NCBI GenBank assembly: GCA_009841255.1 | Contig: VXMD01000049.1 | Span: 1 to 64,000, forward strand | Direction: 5' to 3' | Length of the DNA stretch: 64,000 nt | DNA from: Candidatus Poribacteria bacterium | Lineage (GTDB): Bacteria > Poribacteria > WGA-4E > WGA-3G | Shown here: positions 34,254-44,319 of the stretch, piece after piece | Position numbering within the stretch: position 1 is the first letter of the stretch | How the letters are laid out: every line of letters starts with the position of its first letter | Program-made: the position numbers and the translations under genes | The notes under the pieces: generated by a model | What the model saw: the letters and a program-made list of their open reading frames with translations, nothing else | What the model was told of the DNA's origin: nothing | Database searches by the model: none

Positions 34254-35078
34254 ATGACACCGAAACAACGTTATCTGTTTGATGTAACCGGATACCTTCA
34301 TTTGGAAAATGTTATCACTAGCGATGCGTTAGCAGAAGCCGCTGAGGCAGTCGATAGATACATCACAACGCCTCCCGATGAACTGCCTCCGGGCTTTGAG
34401 ATACAGGGGCTCCATCAGCACGGGTTCGCCTTCGATAAATCGCTTGAACGTTTAACGGTGCACAAGGCACTATGGCCGATTATCAAAGAACTCACAGACA
34501 ATCAGCCACGATTCGGTAGGGGATCCTTGAAGCACGACAAGCACGATTTGTGGGAGGCTGGTGAACGCGCAAAAGTGAATCCAGGCGGACTACATTGTGC
34601 TCGTGACGATTATGGATGGTATAGCACCCGCTATGAAATTGATAACGGACGTATCTACTGTGACAACTTCGTCTGTTTTCCCTATTTTACGGATGTCTAT
34701 CCCGGCGATGGCGGACTCATCGTAATTCCGGGGTCACACAAGAGCGAGTTTAAGCGACCGGAGCAACTGCTGACGCTTAATGAAGAAGATGGCATAGATC
34801 CAGTTGACGATCCTGTTTTCCTCAATATTACGCCAAAGGCGGGAGATATTGTAATTATTTCGGAGTTGCTAACGCACGGTGTCCTGCGCTGGAAACCGAA
34901 GGATCGGGATCGACGGTTCCTTGTCTTGCGGTATTTTCCACAATTCACGGGTAGGCATAGCTTCCCGCAACCCATTCTGGATCGGTTGGCCCCAGAGACG
35001 TTGGAATTGGTAGAATCTGCGGGATATGGACACATCAAGGAAATTGTAAAGCAGGATGCGGTTACATTGACGGTGTAG
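34254..35078 (+). CDS. PhyH-family dioxygenase-like protein with His-x-Ala motif
   Basis: About 274 residues from the ATG next to an RBS repeat; the frame is open 25 codons upstream through the repeat. Phytanoyl-CoA dioxygenase family features: FDVTGYLHLENVI near the start, VIPGSHKSEF, the distal His in LLTHGVLRW and RRFLVLRY with the 2-oxoglutarate Arg. The iron-motif region reads GLHCARDDYGW: either His-x-Ala, as in PhyH-fold halogenases such as SyrB2, or a shifted Ala-Arg-Asp lacking the first His. Both are non-canonical. Function unknown. Confidence 0.75.
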   Translation: MTPKQRYLFDVTGYLHLENVITSDALAEAAEAVDRYITTPPDELPPGFEIQGLHQHGFAFDKSLERLTVHKALWPIIKELTDNQPRFGRGSLKHDKHDLWEAGERAKVNPGGLHCARDDYGWYSTRYEIDNGRIYCDNFVCFPYFTDVYPGDGGLIVIPGSHKSEFKRPEQLLTLNEEDGIDPVDDPVFLNITPKAGDIVIISELLTHGVLRWKPKDRDRRFLVLRYFPQFTGRHSFPQPILDRLAPETLELVESAGYGHIKEIVKQDAVTLTV

Positions 35079-35112
35079 GGGTAAATAGGAAAAAAAAGAG
35101 GAGAAACGGGTG

Positions 35113-35328
35113 ATGAAAAAAGAACAAATTATCTCCCAAGATCCAGGTGTGATGCACGGCACCTTAGTTTTTGCTGGTACTCGTGTGCCAGTTGAAAGCC
35201 TGATTCAACATCTTGTCGCAGGTGACTCGCTTGATATATTCCTTGACGATTTCCCGACAGTCTCCCGTGAGCAGGCAGTGGCTTATTTACAGATGACTCT
35301 GGAGTTCGCTGATGCGCGTGTTGCTTGA
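35113..35328 (+). CDS. DUF433 antitoxin-like protein
   Basis: A 71-residue DUF433 (VapB45-like) protein, with the hallmark DPGVMHGTLVFAGTRVPVESLIQHL and a winged-helix-like C-terminal part (SREQAVAYLQMTLEF). Overlaps the following DUF5615 gene by 17 nt, which is the usual toxin-antitoxin arrangement of these families. GGAG lies 9 nt before the ATG; a GTG one codon upstream is equally possible. It likely represses its own operon and neutralises the toxin by direct binding (family inference). Confidence 0.8.
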   Translation: MKKEQIISQDPGVMHGTLVFAGTRVPVESLIQHLVAGDSLDIFLDDFPTVSREQAVAYLQMTLEFADARVA

Positions 35329-35677
35329 TGAGCATCTACCCCACAGACTGAGACAACTTTTCGCCACCTCAATTGAAGCTGTCACAGTTGGATATCAGGG
35401 GTGGAAGGGTATAAAAAATGGAGAACTCTTGCGAAAAGCTTCGGTTGAGTTTGATGTCTTTATCACAATGGAGAAAGGGTTTTTGTATCAGCAAAACTTG
35501 GAGGAAATTCAAATAGGCATTGTGTTGTTAATTGCTGAGAGTAACCGCTACGCGCATCTCGCCCCGCTGACTCCTCAAGTGAATGTCGTATTGAGAACTC
35601 TTAAGAAAGGACAAGTTGTAAGCGTGAGTATAGAACAAACTGCTACAAGGAAAAACCAAGACAGCATGACATCTTAA
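35312..35677 (+). CDS. DUF5615 PIN-like toxin
   Basis: A 121-residue PIN-like protein. Acidic active-site candidates are in MRVLLDEHLP (Asp/Glu near 6-7), ASVEFDVFITMEKGF (Asp near 48; the usual DxD is here TMEKG) and GELLRKA. DUF5615 proteins pair with DUF433 antitoxins and are considered ribonuclease toxins. The start overlaps the antitoxin gene by 17 nt. The C-terminal 15 residues are basic and poorly conserved in appearance. Confidence 0.8.
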   Translation: MRVLLDEHLPHRLRQLFATSIEAVTVGYQGWKGIKNGELLRKASVEFDVFITMEKGFLYQQNLEEIQIGIVLLIAESNRYAHLAPLTPQVNVVLRTLKKGQVVSVSIEQTATRKNQDSMTS

Positions 35678-35746
35678 CAAAATGAAGTTTTGGGTTGACG
35701 CGCAACTTTCTCCAGTATTTTCCCCATAAAACAGAAAACGGTATGA

Positions 35747-36157
35747 TTACAAATTACTTGCGACTTTGATCCGGTTTTGTGCGCGGGCGAGTGCAGCTTC
35801 TGCTCGTGGGCGGTTCAGGTCGGGTGCGTTTGTCGTGAGTTGTGCTTGGGCACGTTCCAGTGCACTTTCTGCACGCTCGACATCAATTTCTGATGCCCAT
35901 TCCGCTGTCTCAACTAAGACGGTGACACCTGTGCGGAGCACCTCGAAGACACCCCCACTCGTCGCCATTAACTGCGGTGTCTCCGATGATTCACGGATAC
36001 GGATCTCACCCACCTCTAAGGCGGTCAGAAAGGGAATGTGTCCGGCGAGAATCTGAAAGTTGCCTTCGACTCCCGGGGCACTAACGCTCGTCACATCCCC
36101 TTCATAAATCGACTCTTCCGGTGTCCGAATTTCAAGATGAAAACTTCTACTAAGCAT
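35747..36157 (-). CDS. atpC: ATP synthase F1 epsilon subunit
   Basis: A 136-residue epsilon subunit, last gene of the ATP synthase operon. N-terminal beta-sandwich (FHLEIRTPEESIYEGDVTSV, GNFQILAGHIPFLTALEVGEI) and a C-terminal helical hairpin (ERAESALERAQAQL, AEAALARAQNRI) that can inhibit ATP hydrolysis. The start is ATG 36157; a GTG two codons upstream is possible. It is separated from atpD by about 100 nt containing a perfect hairpin. Confidence 0.93.
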   Translation of the reverse strand: MLSRSFHLEIRTPEESIYEGDVTSVSAPGVEGNFQILAGHIPFLTALEVGEIRIRESSETPQLMATSGGVFEVLRTGVTVLVETAEWASEIDVERAESALERAQAQLTTNAPDLNRPRAEAALARAQNRIKVASNL

Positions 36158-36214
36158 ATCCACTCTATTTTATGATAGTTTTAGGATTACTTGGGCATTG
36201 TGATCGGAATTTGC

Positions 36215-36258
36215 GGGCATCCACAAGGGATGCCCCTACAAGCCGATAACTGATAACT
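36215..36258. repeat. REP-like hairpin and 7-bp repeat between atpD and atpC
   Basis: A perfect 8-bp inverted repeat GGGCATCC, loop ACAAG, GGATGCCC, followed by GATAACTGATAACT heptamers. It lies between atpD and atpC and has no T-tract, so it may attenuate or protect rather than terminate. Confidence 0.55.
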
Positions 36259-36259
36259 A

Positions 36260-37900
<1,641 letters not shown>

Positions 37901-38023
37901 CTTTTAAGACGAACTTAATTCAGAGTCGTTGACTTTTCGTTACACCCAAATTTCTGGCATTTCTGTTTTGCGCGGCACCTTCAAGTCATAGTTTTCTTGA
38001 ACACTGTGCACTCCTATACACAG

Positions 38024-38497
38024 TCAGAAACTCGGACATGCCTCGTGGAAGCGCGCAAGTGCCTGTGCCCGATTCACTAACGCGTATTGCCGATTTCGAG
38101 TTGGCATGAGGAGATTCACGCGTTGAATTTTCCGATTCAGGTTTTCGAGTTTTTCACTATATTGCACCAGAGCGCGAGCCCGTTCCTGTTCAAAAGTCCG
38201 ACTGATGGCACCACGCCGATGTGGATACTGTTGGACGATAGCCGCCAACCGCTCTCGGCGGGCTTTCAGGTTTATGAGGACTCTTTCAAGTTGTGCTTTT
38301 TCTTCCTTGATTTCTTTTTCTAATTCGACCCACTGTGGCGTGAATCCGTTCTCTTTCAGGAGTCGGTTTACCATCCGTGCCTGGGGCGTGAGATAAGGAT
38401 TTGTGTCTAATTTGAGTGGTTTACCTTTGCCGGGCAAATTTGTGAATTCGCCACGTTCCATCGCTTCCGTGATCTGTTTGTTGACATCGATTGGCAT
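38024..38497 (-). CDS. DUF1992 protein (DnaJ homologue subfamily C member 28-like) inside the atp operon
   Basis: A 157-residue protein of the DUF1992 family: VNKQITEAMERGEFTNLPGKGKPL at the N-terminus is the family signature, followed by ENGFTPQWVELEKEI and a long coiled-coil region (residues about 60-140). No J domain is present; the name comes from a eukaryotic relative. It is encoded between atpG and atpD on the same strand, an unusual place, which raises the possibility of a role in F1 assembly or regulation. That is inference from position only. Confidence 0.85.
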   Translation of the reverse strand: MPIDVNKQITEAMERGEFTNLPGKGKPLKLDTNPYLTPQARMVNRLLKENGFTPQWVELEKEIKEEKAQLERVLINLKARRERLAAIVQQYPHRRGAISRTFEQERARALVQYSEKLENLNRKIQRVNLLMPTRNRQYALVNRAQALARFHEACPSF

Positions 38498-38575
38498 CTG
38501 AAACCTCCTCGCGGTTACGGCACGACGGCGCGTGCCTACTCTCTTGCACGGCAGAATGGCGGCTGCCCACTGCGT

Positions 38576-39454
38576 TTACCCCTCGAGTGCGGCTGCCCCA
38601 CTTACAATCTCGGAAATTTCTGTCGTGATCTGTGTTTGACGTGCCCTGTTGCGTTGGAGAATAAGTTCATCGATTAACTCTTTTGCCTTCTGTGTAGCAT
38701 TCTCCATCGCTGCCATTCGTGCCGCTTGCTCCGCGGCGTTGGAATCCAGAAGCACTTTCCACATTTGCATATTCAGGTGTTTGCCGAGTAACATTTCAAA
38801 GAGTTCCGCTTGTCCGGGTTCATAAATATAATCCAGAAAGAGCTCATCACCCTCTGGTATTTCGGGTTCTAACGGAAGAAGCTGCTCAACAAGTACAGTC
38901 TGGAGAATCGCAGATCTGAAATTATTGTAGATAACCTCGACTTTATCGATTTTTTTATCCGTATAAAGATGTTCAAATTCGTGAACAACGTCAACAGCGG
39001 TTTGGAATTCAAGCTGACGGAAAATATTGACGTAGGCATCGGTGATATCGTAACCGCGCCGGGTAAAATGTTCCTGCGATCGTCTACCGATACAGATAAG
39101 CGTCACATCTGCTCCACCCTCTTGATAATGCTCTACGCGTTGTGTCGTTGTCCGAATAACGTTACTATTGAAACTCCCACACAACCCTCGATCTGCGGAG
39201 ACAGAAATAATGCAGACATGCTTTATCTCACGCGTTTCAAGCAGTGGGTGTGTCAGTGCCTGATTTTCAGTATCCATCTGCGAGATTAAGTGTCCTAAGA
39301 TCGTGTTGAGTTTATCAGCGTAAGGACGCGTCGCATTAATATTTTCTTGGGCACGACGGAGCCGCGCAGCAGCCACGACGCGCATTGCATCGGTGACCTG
39401 CTCAATGTTCTGAATGCTGGCGATACGCCGTCGAATTTCTCGTAAAGTTGCCAT
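38576..39454 (-). CDS. atpG: ATP synthase F1 gamma subunit
   Basis: A 292-residue gamma subunit, the rotating central stalk. The N-terminal helix LREIRRRIASIQNIEQVTDAMRVV and the C-terminal helix (MAAMENATQKAKELIDELILQRNRARQTQITTEI, given here in pieces of the typical pattern MENATxNA and NRxRQxxITxEI) form the coiled coil; the middle has SADRGLCGSFN. The length is normal. It is separated from atpA by a 260-nt repeat-filled region. Confidence 0.95.
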   Translation of the reverse strand: MATLREIRRRIASIQNIEQVTDAMRVVAAARLRRAQENINATRPYADKLNTILGHLISQMDTENQALTHPLLETREIKHVCIISVSADRGLCGSFNSNVIRTTTQRVEHYQEGGADVTLICIGRRSQEHFTRRGYDITDAYVNIFRQLEFQTAVDVVHEFEHLYTDKKIDKVEVIYNNFRSAILQTVLVEQLLPLEPEIPEGDELFLDYIYEPGQAELFEMLLGKHLNMQMWKVLLDSNAAEQAARMAAMENATQKAKELIDELILQRNRARQTQITTEISEIVSGAAALEG

Positions 39455-39459
39455 TTTTT

Positions 39460-39721
39460 TAGTTATCAGTTGTCAGTTATCAGTTATCAGTTAAGAGGGT
39501 TTCCTAAACCCAAACCAGTAGCCTGCAACAATACGCAGAAATACCCCGGGGAATGCCACACGGCATTCATACCCCGGTTCATGCCACACGGCATGAATAC
39601 CGTTGATTTGAAGCCCACACGGGAGACCTCATACCGTTGATTCTGATTCGCAAAAACACGCAGGCGGGTCTACGGAGACACTTCATTTATCAGTCCCATC
39701 TAACCGAACCGCAAGGTAAAA
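39460..39721 (+). repeat. Repeat cluster: 7-bp tandem repeats, paired REP-like hairpins, RBS-type repeat copy 9 in reverse
   Basis: TTATCAG-type heptamers at 39462-39492; CCTGCAACAATACGCAGAAA; two perfect hairpins GAATGCC-ACAC-GGCATTC (39551-39568) and TTCATGCC-ACAC-GGCATGAA (39578-39597); a direct repeat of ATACCGTTGATT; CAAAAACACGCAGGCGGGTCTACGG; then CCGAACCGCAAGG plus AT-rich end. Here the RBS-type end points into the 3' end of atpA rather than at a start codon. Confidence 0.65.
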
Positions 39722-41236
39722 TTAAAAGTTTTCCTTGAACGTTTTCACAGCAGTGTGCAAGGTCTCAAGGAGTTCATCGTCCAGCGAACCGGTTTCCGCG
39801 ATTTCCGTAAGGAGTTCGGTGTGATTCCGGTCAAGGTATTGTAAAAATTCGGACTCAAACCTCGCCACTTCTATCTCCTCAACATCGTCCAGATAACCGT
39901 TGGTGCCACAGAAGATAGAGGCGACTTCGCGTGCTACAGACATCGGTTCATATTGCGGTTGTTTCAGTAATTCAACAAGTCGGGTGCCACGCAGAAGCAA
40001 GGATTGGGTTGAAGCATCTAAATCCGACCCGAATTGCGCAAAGGCAGCAACTTCCCGGAAACTGGCGAGATCCAATTTAAGGGTCCCCGCAACCTCGTCT
40101 GATTTCATGGCTCTCACTTGCGCATCGCCACCGACTCGCGAAACAGAGAGCCCGACATCAATCGCGGGTCTTACGCCTTGGTTAAACAGATCCGTTGTGA
40201 GATATATCTGTCCATCGGTGATAGAAATAACGTTTGTAGGAATATAGGTCGTCAAATCACCTTCAAAGATTTCAATAATGGGTAGCGCAGTGAGAGAACC
40301 CCCGCCCAATTCATCGCTCAATTTCGCGGCGCGTTCTAACAGGCGTGAGTGTAAGTAGAAGACATCACCCGGGTAGGCTTCTCTACCGGGCGGTCTTCGT
40401 GAAAGGAGCGACATCTGTCGGTATGCCCACGCGTGTTTCGTCAAGTCGTCGTAAATAATAAGGGCGTGTTTGCCGTTGTCCCGGAAGTATTCACCCATTG
40501 CGGTCCCGGAATAGGGTGCGAGGTACTGAAGCGGTGACGGCGCACTCGCAGGCGCGGAGACGATCGTCGTATACTCCATTGCGTTATGCTCACGAAGTGT
40601 CGCCGCAACTTGTGCTAAAGTGGACCCTTTTTGACCGATAGCGACATAGATACAGTAGACATCCGTATCCTTCTGGCTCAAGATCGTATCCAAGGCAATA
40701 GCGGTCTTGCCGGTTCGACGGTCCCCGATAATAAGTTCACGTTGTCCTCTCCCGATCGGGGTCAAGCTGTCAATCGCTTTTAAGCCTGTGTAAAGCGGTT
40801 CGCTCACGGGTTGCCGTTGAACAATGCCGAGACCTTTCTGTTCGACGGGAAGTCGATGTTCCGTTTCAATGTCCCCCAAGCCATCAATCGGTTGACCAAG
40901 GGCATCAACGATCCGTCCGAGGAGTGCCTCACCCACAGGGACTTCGGGGAGTCGTCCCGTGCGTTTGGCGGTATCCCCTTCGTGTATGAGTTGATCTTCG
41001 CCGAACAGGACACAACCGACGTTGTCTTCTTCAAGGTTGAAAGCAATGCCGTAGATATCGTTAGGAAATTCGATCATTTCACTTGCCATAGCGTTGGCAA
41101 GCCCATGTACCCGCGCAATGCCATCGCCTACCTCCAGCACTGTGCCGGAGTCATAGACATCCACGTCCTGTTCAAACTGCTGCAGTTGTTGTTTAAGGAT
41201 ATTTGATATTTCGTCCGGTCGGACTTCTCTTGCCAT
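39722..41236 (-). CDS. atpA: ATP synthase F1 alpha subunit
   Basis: A 504-residue alpha subunit. Walker [13 protein letters not shown] near residue 170, Walker B-like [11 protein letters not shown] near 263, and the [25 protein letters not shown] block near 286-306; the arginine-finger region is [11 protein letters not shown] near 370. The length is standard. Its start uses a dispersed repeat as Shine-Dalgarno and its TAA stop lies within the AT-rich end of another copy of the same repeat. Confidence 0.97.
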   Translation of the reverse strand: MAREVRPDEISNILKQQLQQFEQDVDVYDSGTVLEVGDGIARVHGLANAMASEMIEFPNDIYGIAFNLEEDNVGCVLFGEDQLIHEGDTAKRTGRLPEVPVGEALLGRIVDALGQPIDGLGDIETEHRLPVEQKGLGIVQRQPVSEPLYTGLKAIDSLTPIGRGQRELIIGDRRTGKTAIALDTILSQKDTDVYCIYVAIGQKGSTLAQVAATLREHNAMEYTTIVSAPASAPSPLQYLAPYSGTAMGEYFRDNGKHALIIYDDLTKHAWAYRQMSLLSRRPPGREAYPGDVFYLHSRLLERAAKLSDELGGGSLTALPIIEIFEGDLTTYIPTNVISITDGQIYLTTDLFNQGVRPAIDVGLSVSRVGGDAQVRAMKSDEVAGTLKLDLASFREVAAFAQFGSDLDASTQSLLLRGTRLVELLKQPQYEPMSVAREVASIFCGTNGYLDDVEEIEVARFESEFLQYLDRNHTELLTEIAETGSLDDELLETLHTAVKTFKENF

Positions 41237-41280
41237 TTTTTAATTATTCCTTGCGGTTCGGTCAGGTGAATTAAAAGAGT
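41237..41280 (-). repeat. Dispersed RBS-carrying repeat, copy 10 (short)
   Basis: The minus-strand CCGAACCGCAAGG plus AT-rich stretch directly before the atpA ATG. Only the conserved end is present, within a 63-nt atpH-atpA spacer. Confidence 0.65.
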
Positions 41281-41299
41281 GGTGCCCAAGGACCATAGT

Positions 41300-41842
41300 T
41301 TAAGACCCTCTCGCAAGCTGTTGCTTCAAGCGTTGAAGTTGTGTTGTAACGCTTGCATCGAAAACGGTGTCGTCTAACTGTACGATGAATCCACCCTGGA
41401 TTTGCGTGTCGGTTAGGGTCTCCAGCCGCACCTGTTTTCCTGAGTACACGCTTAATTGCTGCGCGAGGCGTTCTTTTTGTTCCCCCGTTAGAGGCACAGC
41501 CGTCGTCACTTTTGCAACGAGTCTACCGGCAACTTCGTCAACGATTGCTGAAAAGGCATCCATTATCGCGACGAGATAACGTTCACGCTGCTTCAAGGCG
41601 AGGAGTTTGAAAAAATTAACGGTCAACGGTTGTAGCGTATCGGTGAAAAGTTGCTGAAACGTCTCGCTTTTAAATTGTGGAGACAGAATAGGACTGTGGA
41701 TTAATTGCGTGAATTCCTCAGACTCTTCAACCAACTCTCGCAACCTATCTACATCCGCGACAACAGATGACAAGACATCTTGTTCCACCGCTGCATCGTA
41801 TAGGGCGCGCGCATAAGGTTTTGCGACCCGAATGTCTCTCAT
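41300..41842 (-). CDS. atpH: ATP synthase F1 delta subunit
   Basis: A 180-residue delta (OSCP-like) subunit: N-terminal six-helix domain (VAKPYARALYDAAVEQD) and the C-terminal segment GGFIVQLDDTVFDASVTTQLQRL, the conserved signature that links the peripheral stalk to F1. It lies 15 nt after atpF. The length is normal. Confidence 0.93.
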   Translation of the reverse strand: MRDIRVAKPYARALYDAAVEQDVLSSVVADVDRLRELVEESEEFTQLIHSPILSPQFKSETFQQLFTDTLQPLTVNFFKLLALKQRERYLVAIMDAFSAIVDEVAGRLVAKVTTAVPLTGEQKERLAQQLSVYSGKQVRLETLTDTQIQGGFIVQLDDTVFDASVTTQLQRLKQQLARGS

Positions 41843-41857
41843 ACCTCGTTTTCACCT

Positions 41858-42463
41858 TTATTCTGTTGGCAACCTACTAATAGATGCGTCAATGATATGC
41901 TGATGCCTCTCTGCGGTGAGTTCTGCACTTATGATTTTGCTGGCGGCATCAACGGCGAGCTCAGCAACAACACCGCGCAGTTCCGAGATAGCCTCGTCCT
42001 TCTCACGCTGAATCTCTGCTCTGGCTCTTGCGACTTCATCGTCTGCCTCTTGCCGTGCCTGCGTGAGAATTTGCTGACGCTCAGCATTTCCCTGTTCAAT
42101 CGCCGCTTGAATTTTGGCTTGAGCCTCCGTCTCGATATCGGCTAAGCGTTGACGCGTCTCTGCGGTGAGCCGGTCTAACTCGTCCCGATCCGTTCGCAGT
42201 TGTTCCAACTGTGTGCTAATCTCATTTCTGCGATCCTCTAAAAGCCCGCCGACTTTGCCGAAAACAAACTTCCAAAGTACCGCAAGCACAATCAAAAAAC
42301 CGATAACTTGGATGGTGATCGTTTTTGGGTCAATCCCGAGCAGGCTCAACAGTCCGCCGTCGCCAGCAGGAGCCTCCGCAGCGAACACATTATTGACGCA
42401 GATGCCCATTAAAATTGCGGTATATAGGACGTAATTTGTAGTCCTGTACGTGGTATTTTGCAT
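41858..42463 (-). CDS. atpF: ATP synthase Fo b subunit
   Basis: About 201 residues. A signal-like hydrophobic N-terminus (VLYTAILMGICVNNVFAAE) precedes the membrane helix (IQVIGFLIVLAVLWKFVF, near residues 52-70), followed by a long charged coiled coil typical of the b peripheral stalk (EIQREKDEAISELRG). The extra N-terminal hydrophobic segment is longer than in most b subunits and may be a cleaved signal. The start is uncertain: ATG 42463 preferred, TTG 42511 possible. Confidence 0.9.
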   Translation of the reverse strand: MQNTTYRTTNYVLYTAILMGICVNNVFAAEAPAGDGGLLSLLGIDPKTITIQVIGFLIVLAVLWKFVFGKVGGLLEDRRNEISTQLEQLRTDRDELDRLTAETRQRLADIETEAQAKIQAAIEQGNAERQQILTQARQEADDEVARARAEIQREKDEAISELRGVVAELAVDAASKIISAELTAERHQHIIDASISRLPTE

Positions 42464-42576
42464 CAGTTTGCTGTACTCTATTTTTAGAACTGAAGACGTA
42501 TGCATTCGCAAACTTTGTCAGGAGGTTTCCGGTTCAGCTTGCAAGTCGTGCTGTACGTCCTCAGTCAGGCGTGATT

Positions 42577-42882
42577 TTAATTTCCGCTTCCGACATCTGT
42601 CGCAACTCGTTTCGCGTCTGCATCAATCATCTCTCTCAGCATTTCACCTTCAGGGAGTTTTGCTTGCAAGATAAAGAACATTAAGAGCGCATAGATAACG
42701 AGCGACTCGATGAGTGCCAAACCGATAATCATTGCCGTTTGGATACGCGGTGCGGCATCCGGTTGACGTGCGATACCTTCAAGCGCGGTACTTGTCGCAC
42801 TGCCTTGTGCTCTTGAGGCGAAAATGACAGCGATCGGCAAACCTAAAGTTACACCAAAAGCCAACACTGCTAAATAAACCAT
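42577..42882 (-). CDS. atpE: ATP synthase Fo c subunit, with Na+-type binding residues
   Basis: A 101-residue c-ring subunit with two helices; the polar loop is ALEGIARQPDA. The ion-binding carboxylate is the Glu of GLALIESLVIYALL in helix 2. Gln in SRAQGSA of helix 1, Ser after the Glu and Tyr four residues later correspond to the residues that coordinate or support Na+ in Ilyobacter tartaricus (Gln32, Glu65, Ser66, Tyr70); the following Thr is Leu here. The protein is longer than most c subunits, with a C-terminal tail of about 25 residues after helix 2. Confidence 0.93.
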   Translation of the reverse strand: MVYLAVLAFGVTLGLPIAVIFASRAQGSATSTALEGIARQPDAAPRIQTAMIIGLALIESLVIYALLMFFILQAKLPEGEMLREMIDADAKRVATDVGSGN

Positions 42883-42933
42883 GAAATGTCCTCCTTGGAC
42901 GGATAAGGGACAGTCTACACGTGTCCCACAAAA

Positions 42934-43761
42934 TTAGTGATGCGCTTCATGCGCTTCGTCGTGTTCTATGAACAGCACGATGTAGATAGATGTTAAGATG
43001 GTAAAAACGAATGCCTGCAAGAAGCCAGCAAACAGTCCGAAGAACAGCATCGGCACTTGCACCGGAATAATCGGTATGGCATCCGCAATCAGCACGATAA
43101 GTCCGAGTTTCGTCAGTTCAATAACAACCGATTTTTCGCCAAAAATGTTTCCGAAAAGACGGACAGCGAGAGACCCCGCACGCGATAACTGTGCAACAAC
43201 TTCAAGTGGGAACATTAAGACCCCCAACCACGGAGGGTCCCCGGCTAAATGTTTCAGATAGCCCCCTATTCCGTTCTCTTTAATCGCGATAATTTGAACG
43301 CCCAATACAGCCGTTATGCCGAGCGCAAGCGTTGTATTCAAATCTGCTGTTGGTGGTTGAAGACCGGGAATGACGCCAAGATAATTCAGGAAGAGAATGA
43401 AGATGAAGTAGGACCCAACGAATGGAATATACTTTTTGCCGTGTTCGCCTAAAATACCGCCGAAGAAGTCCATGATACCGCCAACAAACAACTCCAAAAG
43501 CGTTTGTCCTTTCCCTTCAGGTATCCGTTTCAACTTCCGGGTGGCGAAGATAAAAAACAACACTAAGACAAGAACCGCAAAGTATGTGTTGGGAATTAGA
43601 TCGGGCTGATGCCACCGAGTCGGTTCAGGGATAATTTCATCTGGTAAAATTTTTGAAATCGGATAGAGCAGACTACGGTGACCGTTCTCGGCTGCGAAAC
43701 TCCCGGCTACTGCTGCCAAACTGAGTCCCACAACCCAGCTGATAAATGGTAGTTTTTTCAT
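42934..43761 (-). CDS. atpB: ATP synthase Fo a subunit
   Basis: A 275-residue integral membrane subunit forming the ion half-channels with the c ring. The essential Arg is in GSLAVRLFGNIFGEK near residue 205; downstream GLFAGFLQAFVFTILTSIYI is the conserved last-helix pattern. An N-terminal signal-like segment ends in GSFAAE. The C-terminus is His/Glu-rich (HDEAHEAHH). The gene is 52 nt before atpE, in the standard I-B-E-F-H-A order. Confidence 0.95.
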   Translation of the reverse strand: MKKLPFISWVVGLSLAAVAGSFAAENGHRSLLYPISKILPDEIIPEPTRWHQPDLIPNTYFAVLVLVLFFIFATRKLKRIPEGKGQTLLELFVGGIMDFFGGILGEHGKKYIPFVGSYFIFILFLNYLGVIPGLQPPTADLNTTLALGITAVLGVQIIAIKENGIGGYLKHLAGDPPWLGVLMFPLEVVAQLSRAGSLAVRLFGNIFGEKSVVIELTKLGLIVLIADAIPIIPVQVPMLFFGLFAGFLQAFVFTILTSIYIVLFIEHDEAHEAHH

Positions 43762-43837
43762 ATTTTGTTTTTATGTCTCTTAAGCGCGCGGAGGGTTTCG
43801 GACACTCCCCGTTTGAAATTTACTTGTAAATTTTGCT

Positions 43838-44245
43838 TCAAGACTGATTCGGATCCTTATTTGACAGGATCGTCACCATCAAACCGATCGCTTTGATGAT
43901 GATGGCCCCCTGTACTAAAGCGATCCCGCCAGCGAACGCGTATATATTCATCCATTCCATTTTAAACAGAAGGTAGAGAATTCCCCCAAGTACTGTGTAT
44001 TTACCGATTGCAATGAAACCCAGCAAGTATTTTGTGCGCTTCGTGCTCCCAGGTCGTACGAGTCGCCGAACCACGAATTCGATGGACCAGAAGAGACTCA
44101 GACTGATAGCACTACCGATTAGAAAACTTGGGAGCGCAGGACGTTTGAATCCTAACAATACTGCCGAAATGACGACGGTGAGACAGATCGTCAAAATATA
44201 AACGTGGCGGATAAATCGGTCGCCAATTTCCAAAACCGGACCCAT
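43838..44245 (-). CDS. atpI: ATP synthase subunit I (AtpI-like)
   Basis: A 135-residue membrane protein with four predicted helices (VYILTICLTVVISAVLLGF, SFLIGSAISLSLFWSIEFV, YLLGFIAIGKYTVLGGILYLL in part, and IALVQGAIIIKAIGLMV), typical of ATP_synt_I, which helps assemble the c ring. The start ATG 44245 has AAGGAG 8 nt upstream; the frame is open further upstream but overlaps atpZ in another frame. Confidence 0.8.
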   Translation of the reverse strand: MGPVLEIGDRFIRHVYILTICLTVVISAVLLGFKRPALPSFLIGSAISLSLFWSIEFVVRRLVRPGSTKRTKYLLGFIAIGKYTVLGGILYLLFKMEWMNIYAFAGGIALVQGAIIIKAIGLMVTILSNKDPNQS

Positions 44246-44319
44246 CCAAGTGACTCCTTTGTCATAATAACGGCGCGTTATGATCGCCGAAATTTCCGGA
44301 TCTCGATTGCTTTCAGATT

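Noticed and set aside
39500-39600. CRISPR-like array
   Set aside because: Only two hairpin repeats with a 12-nt separation, no regular spacers and no cas genes; REP-like repeats explain it.
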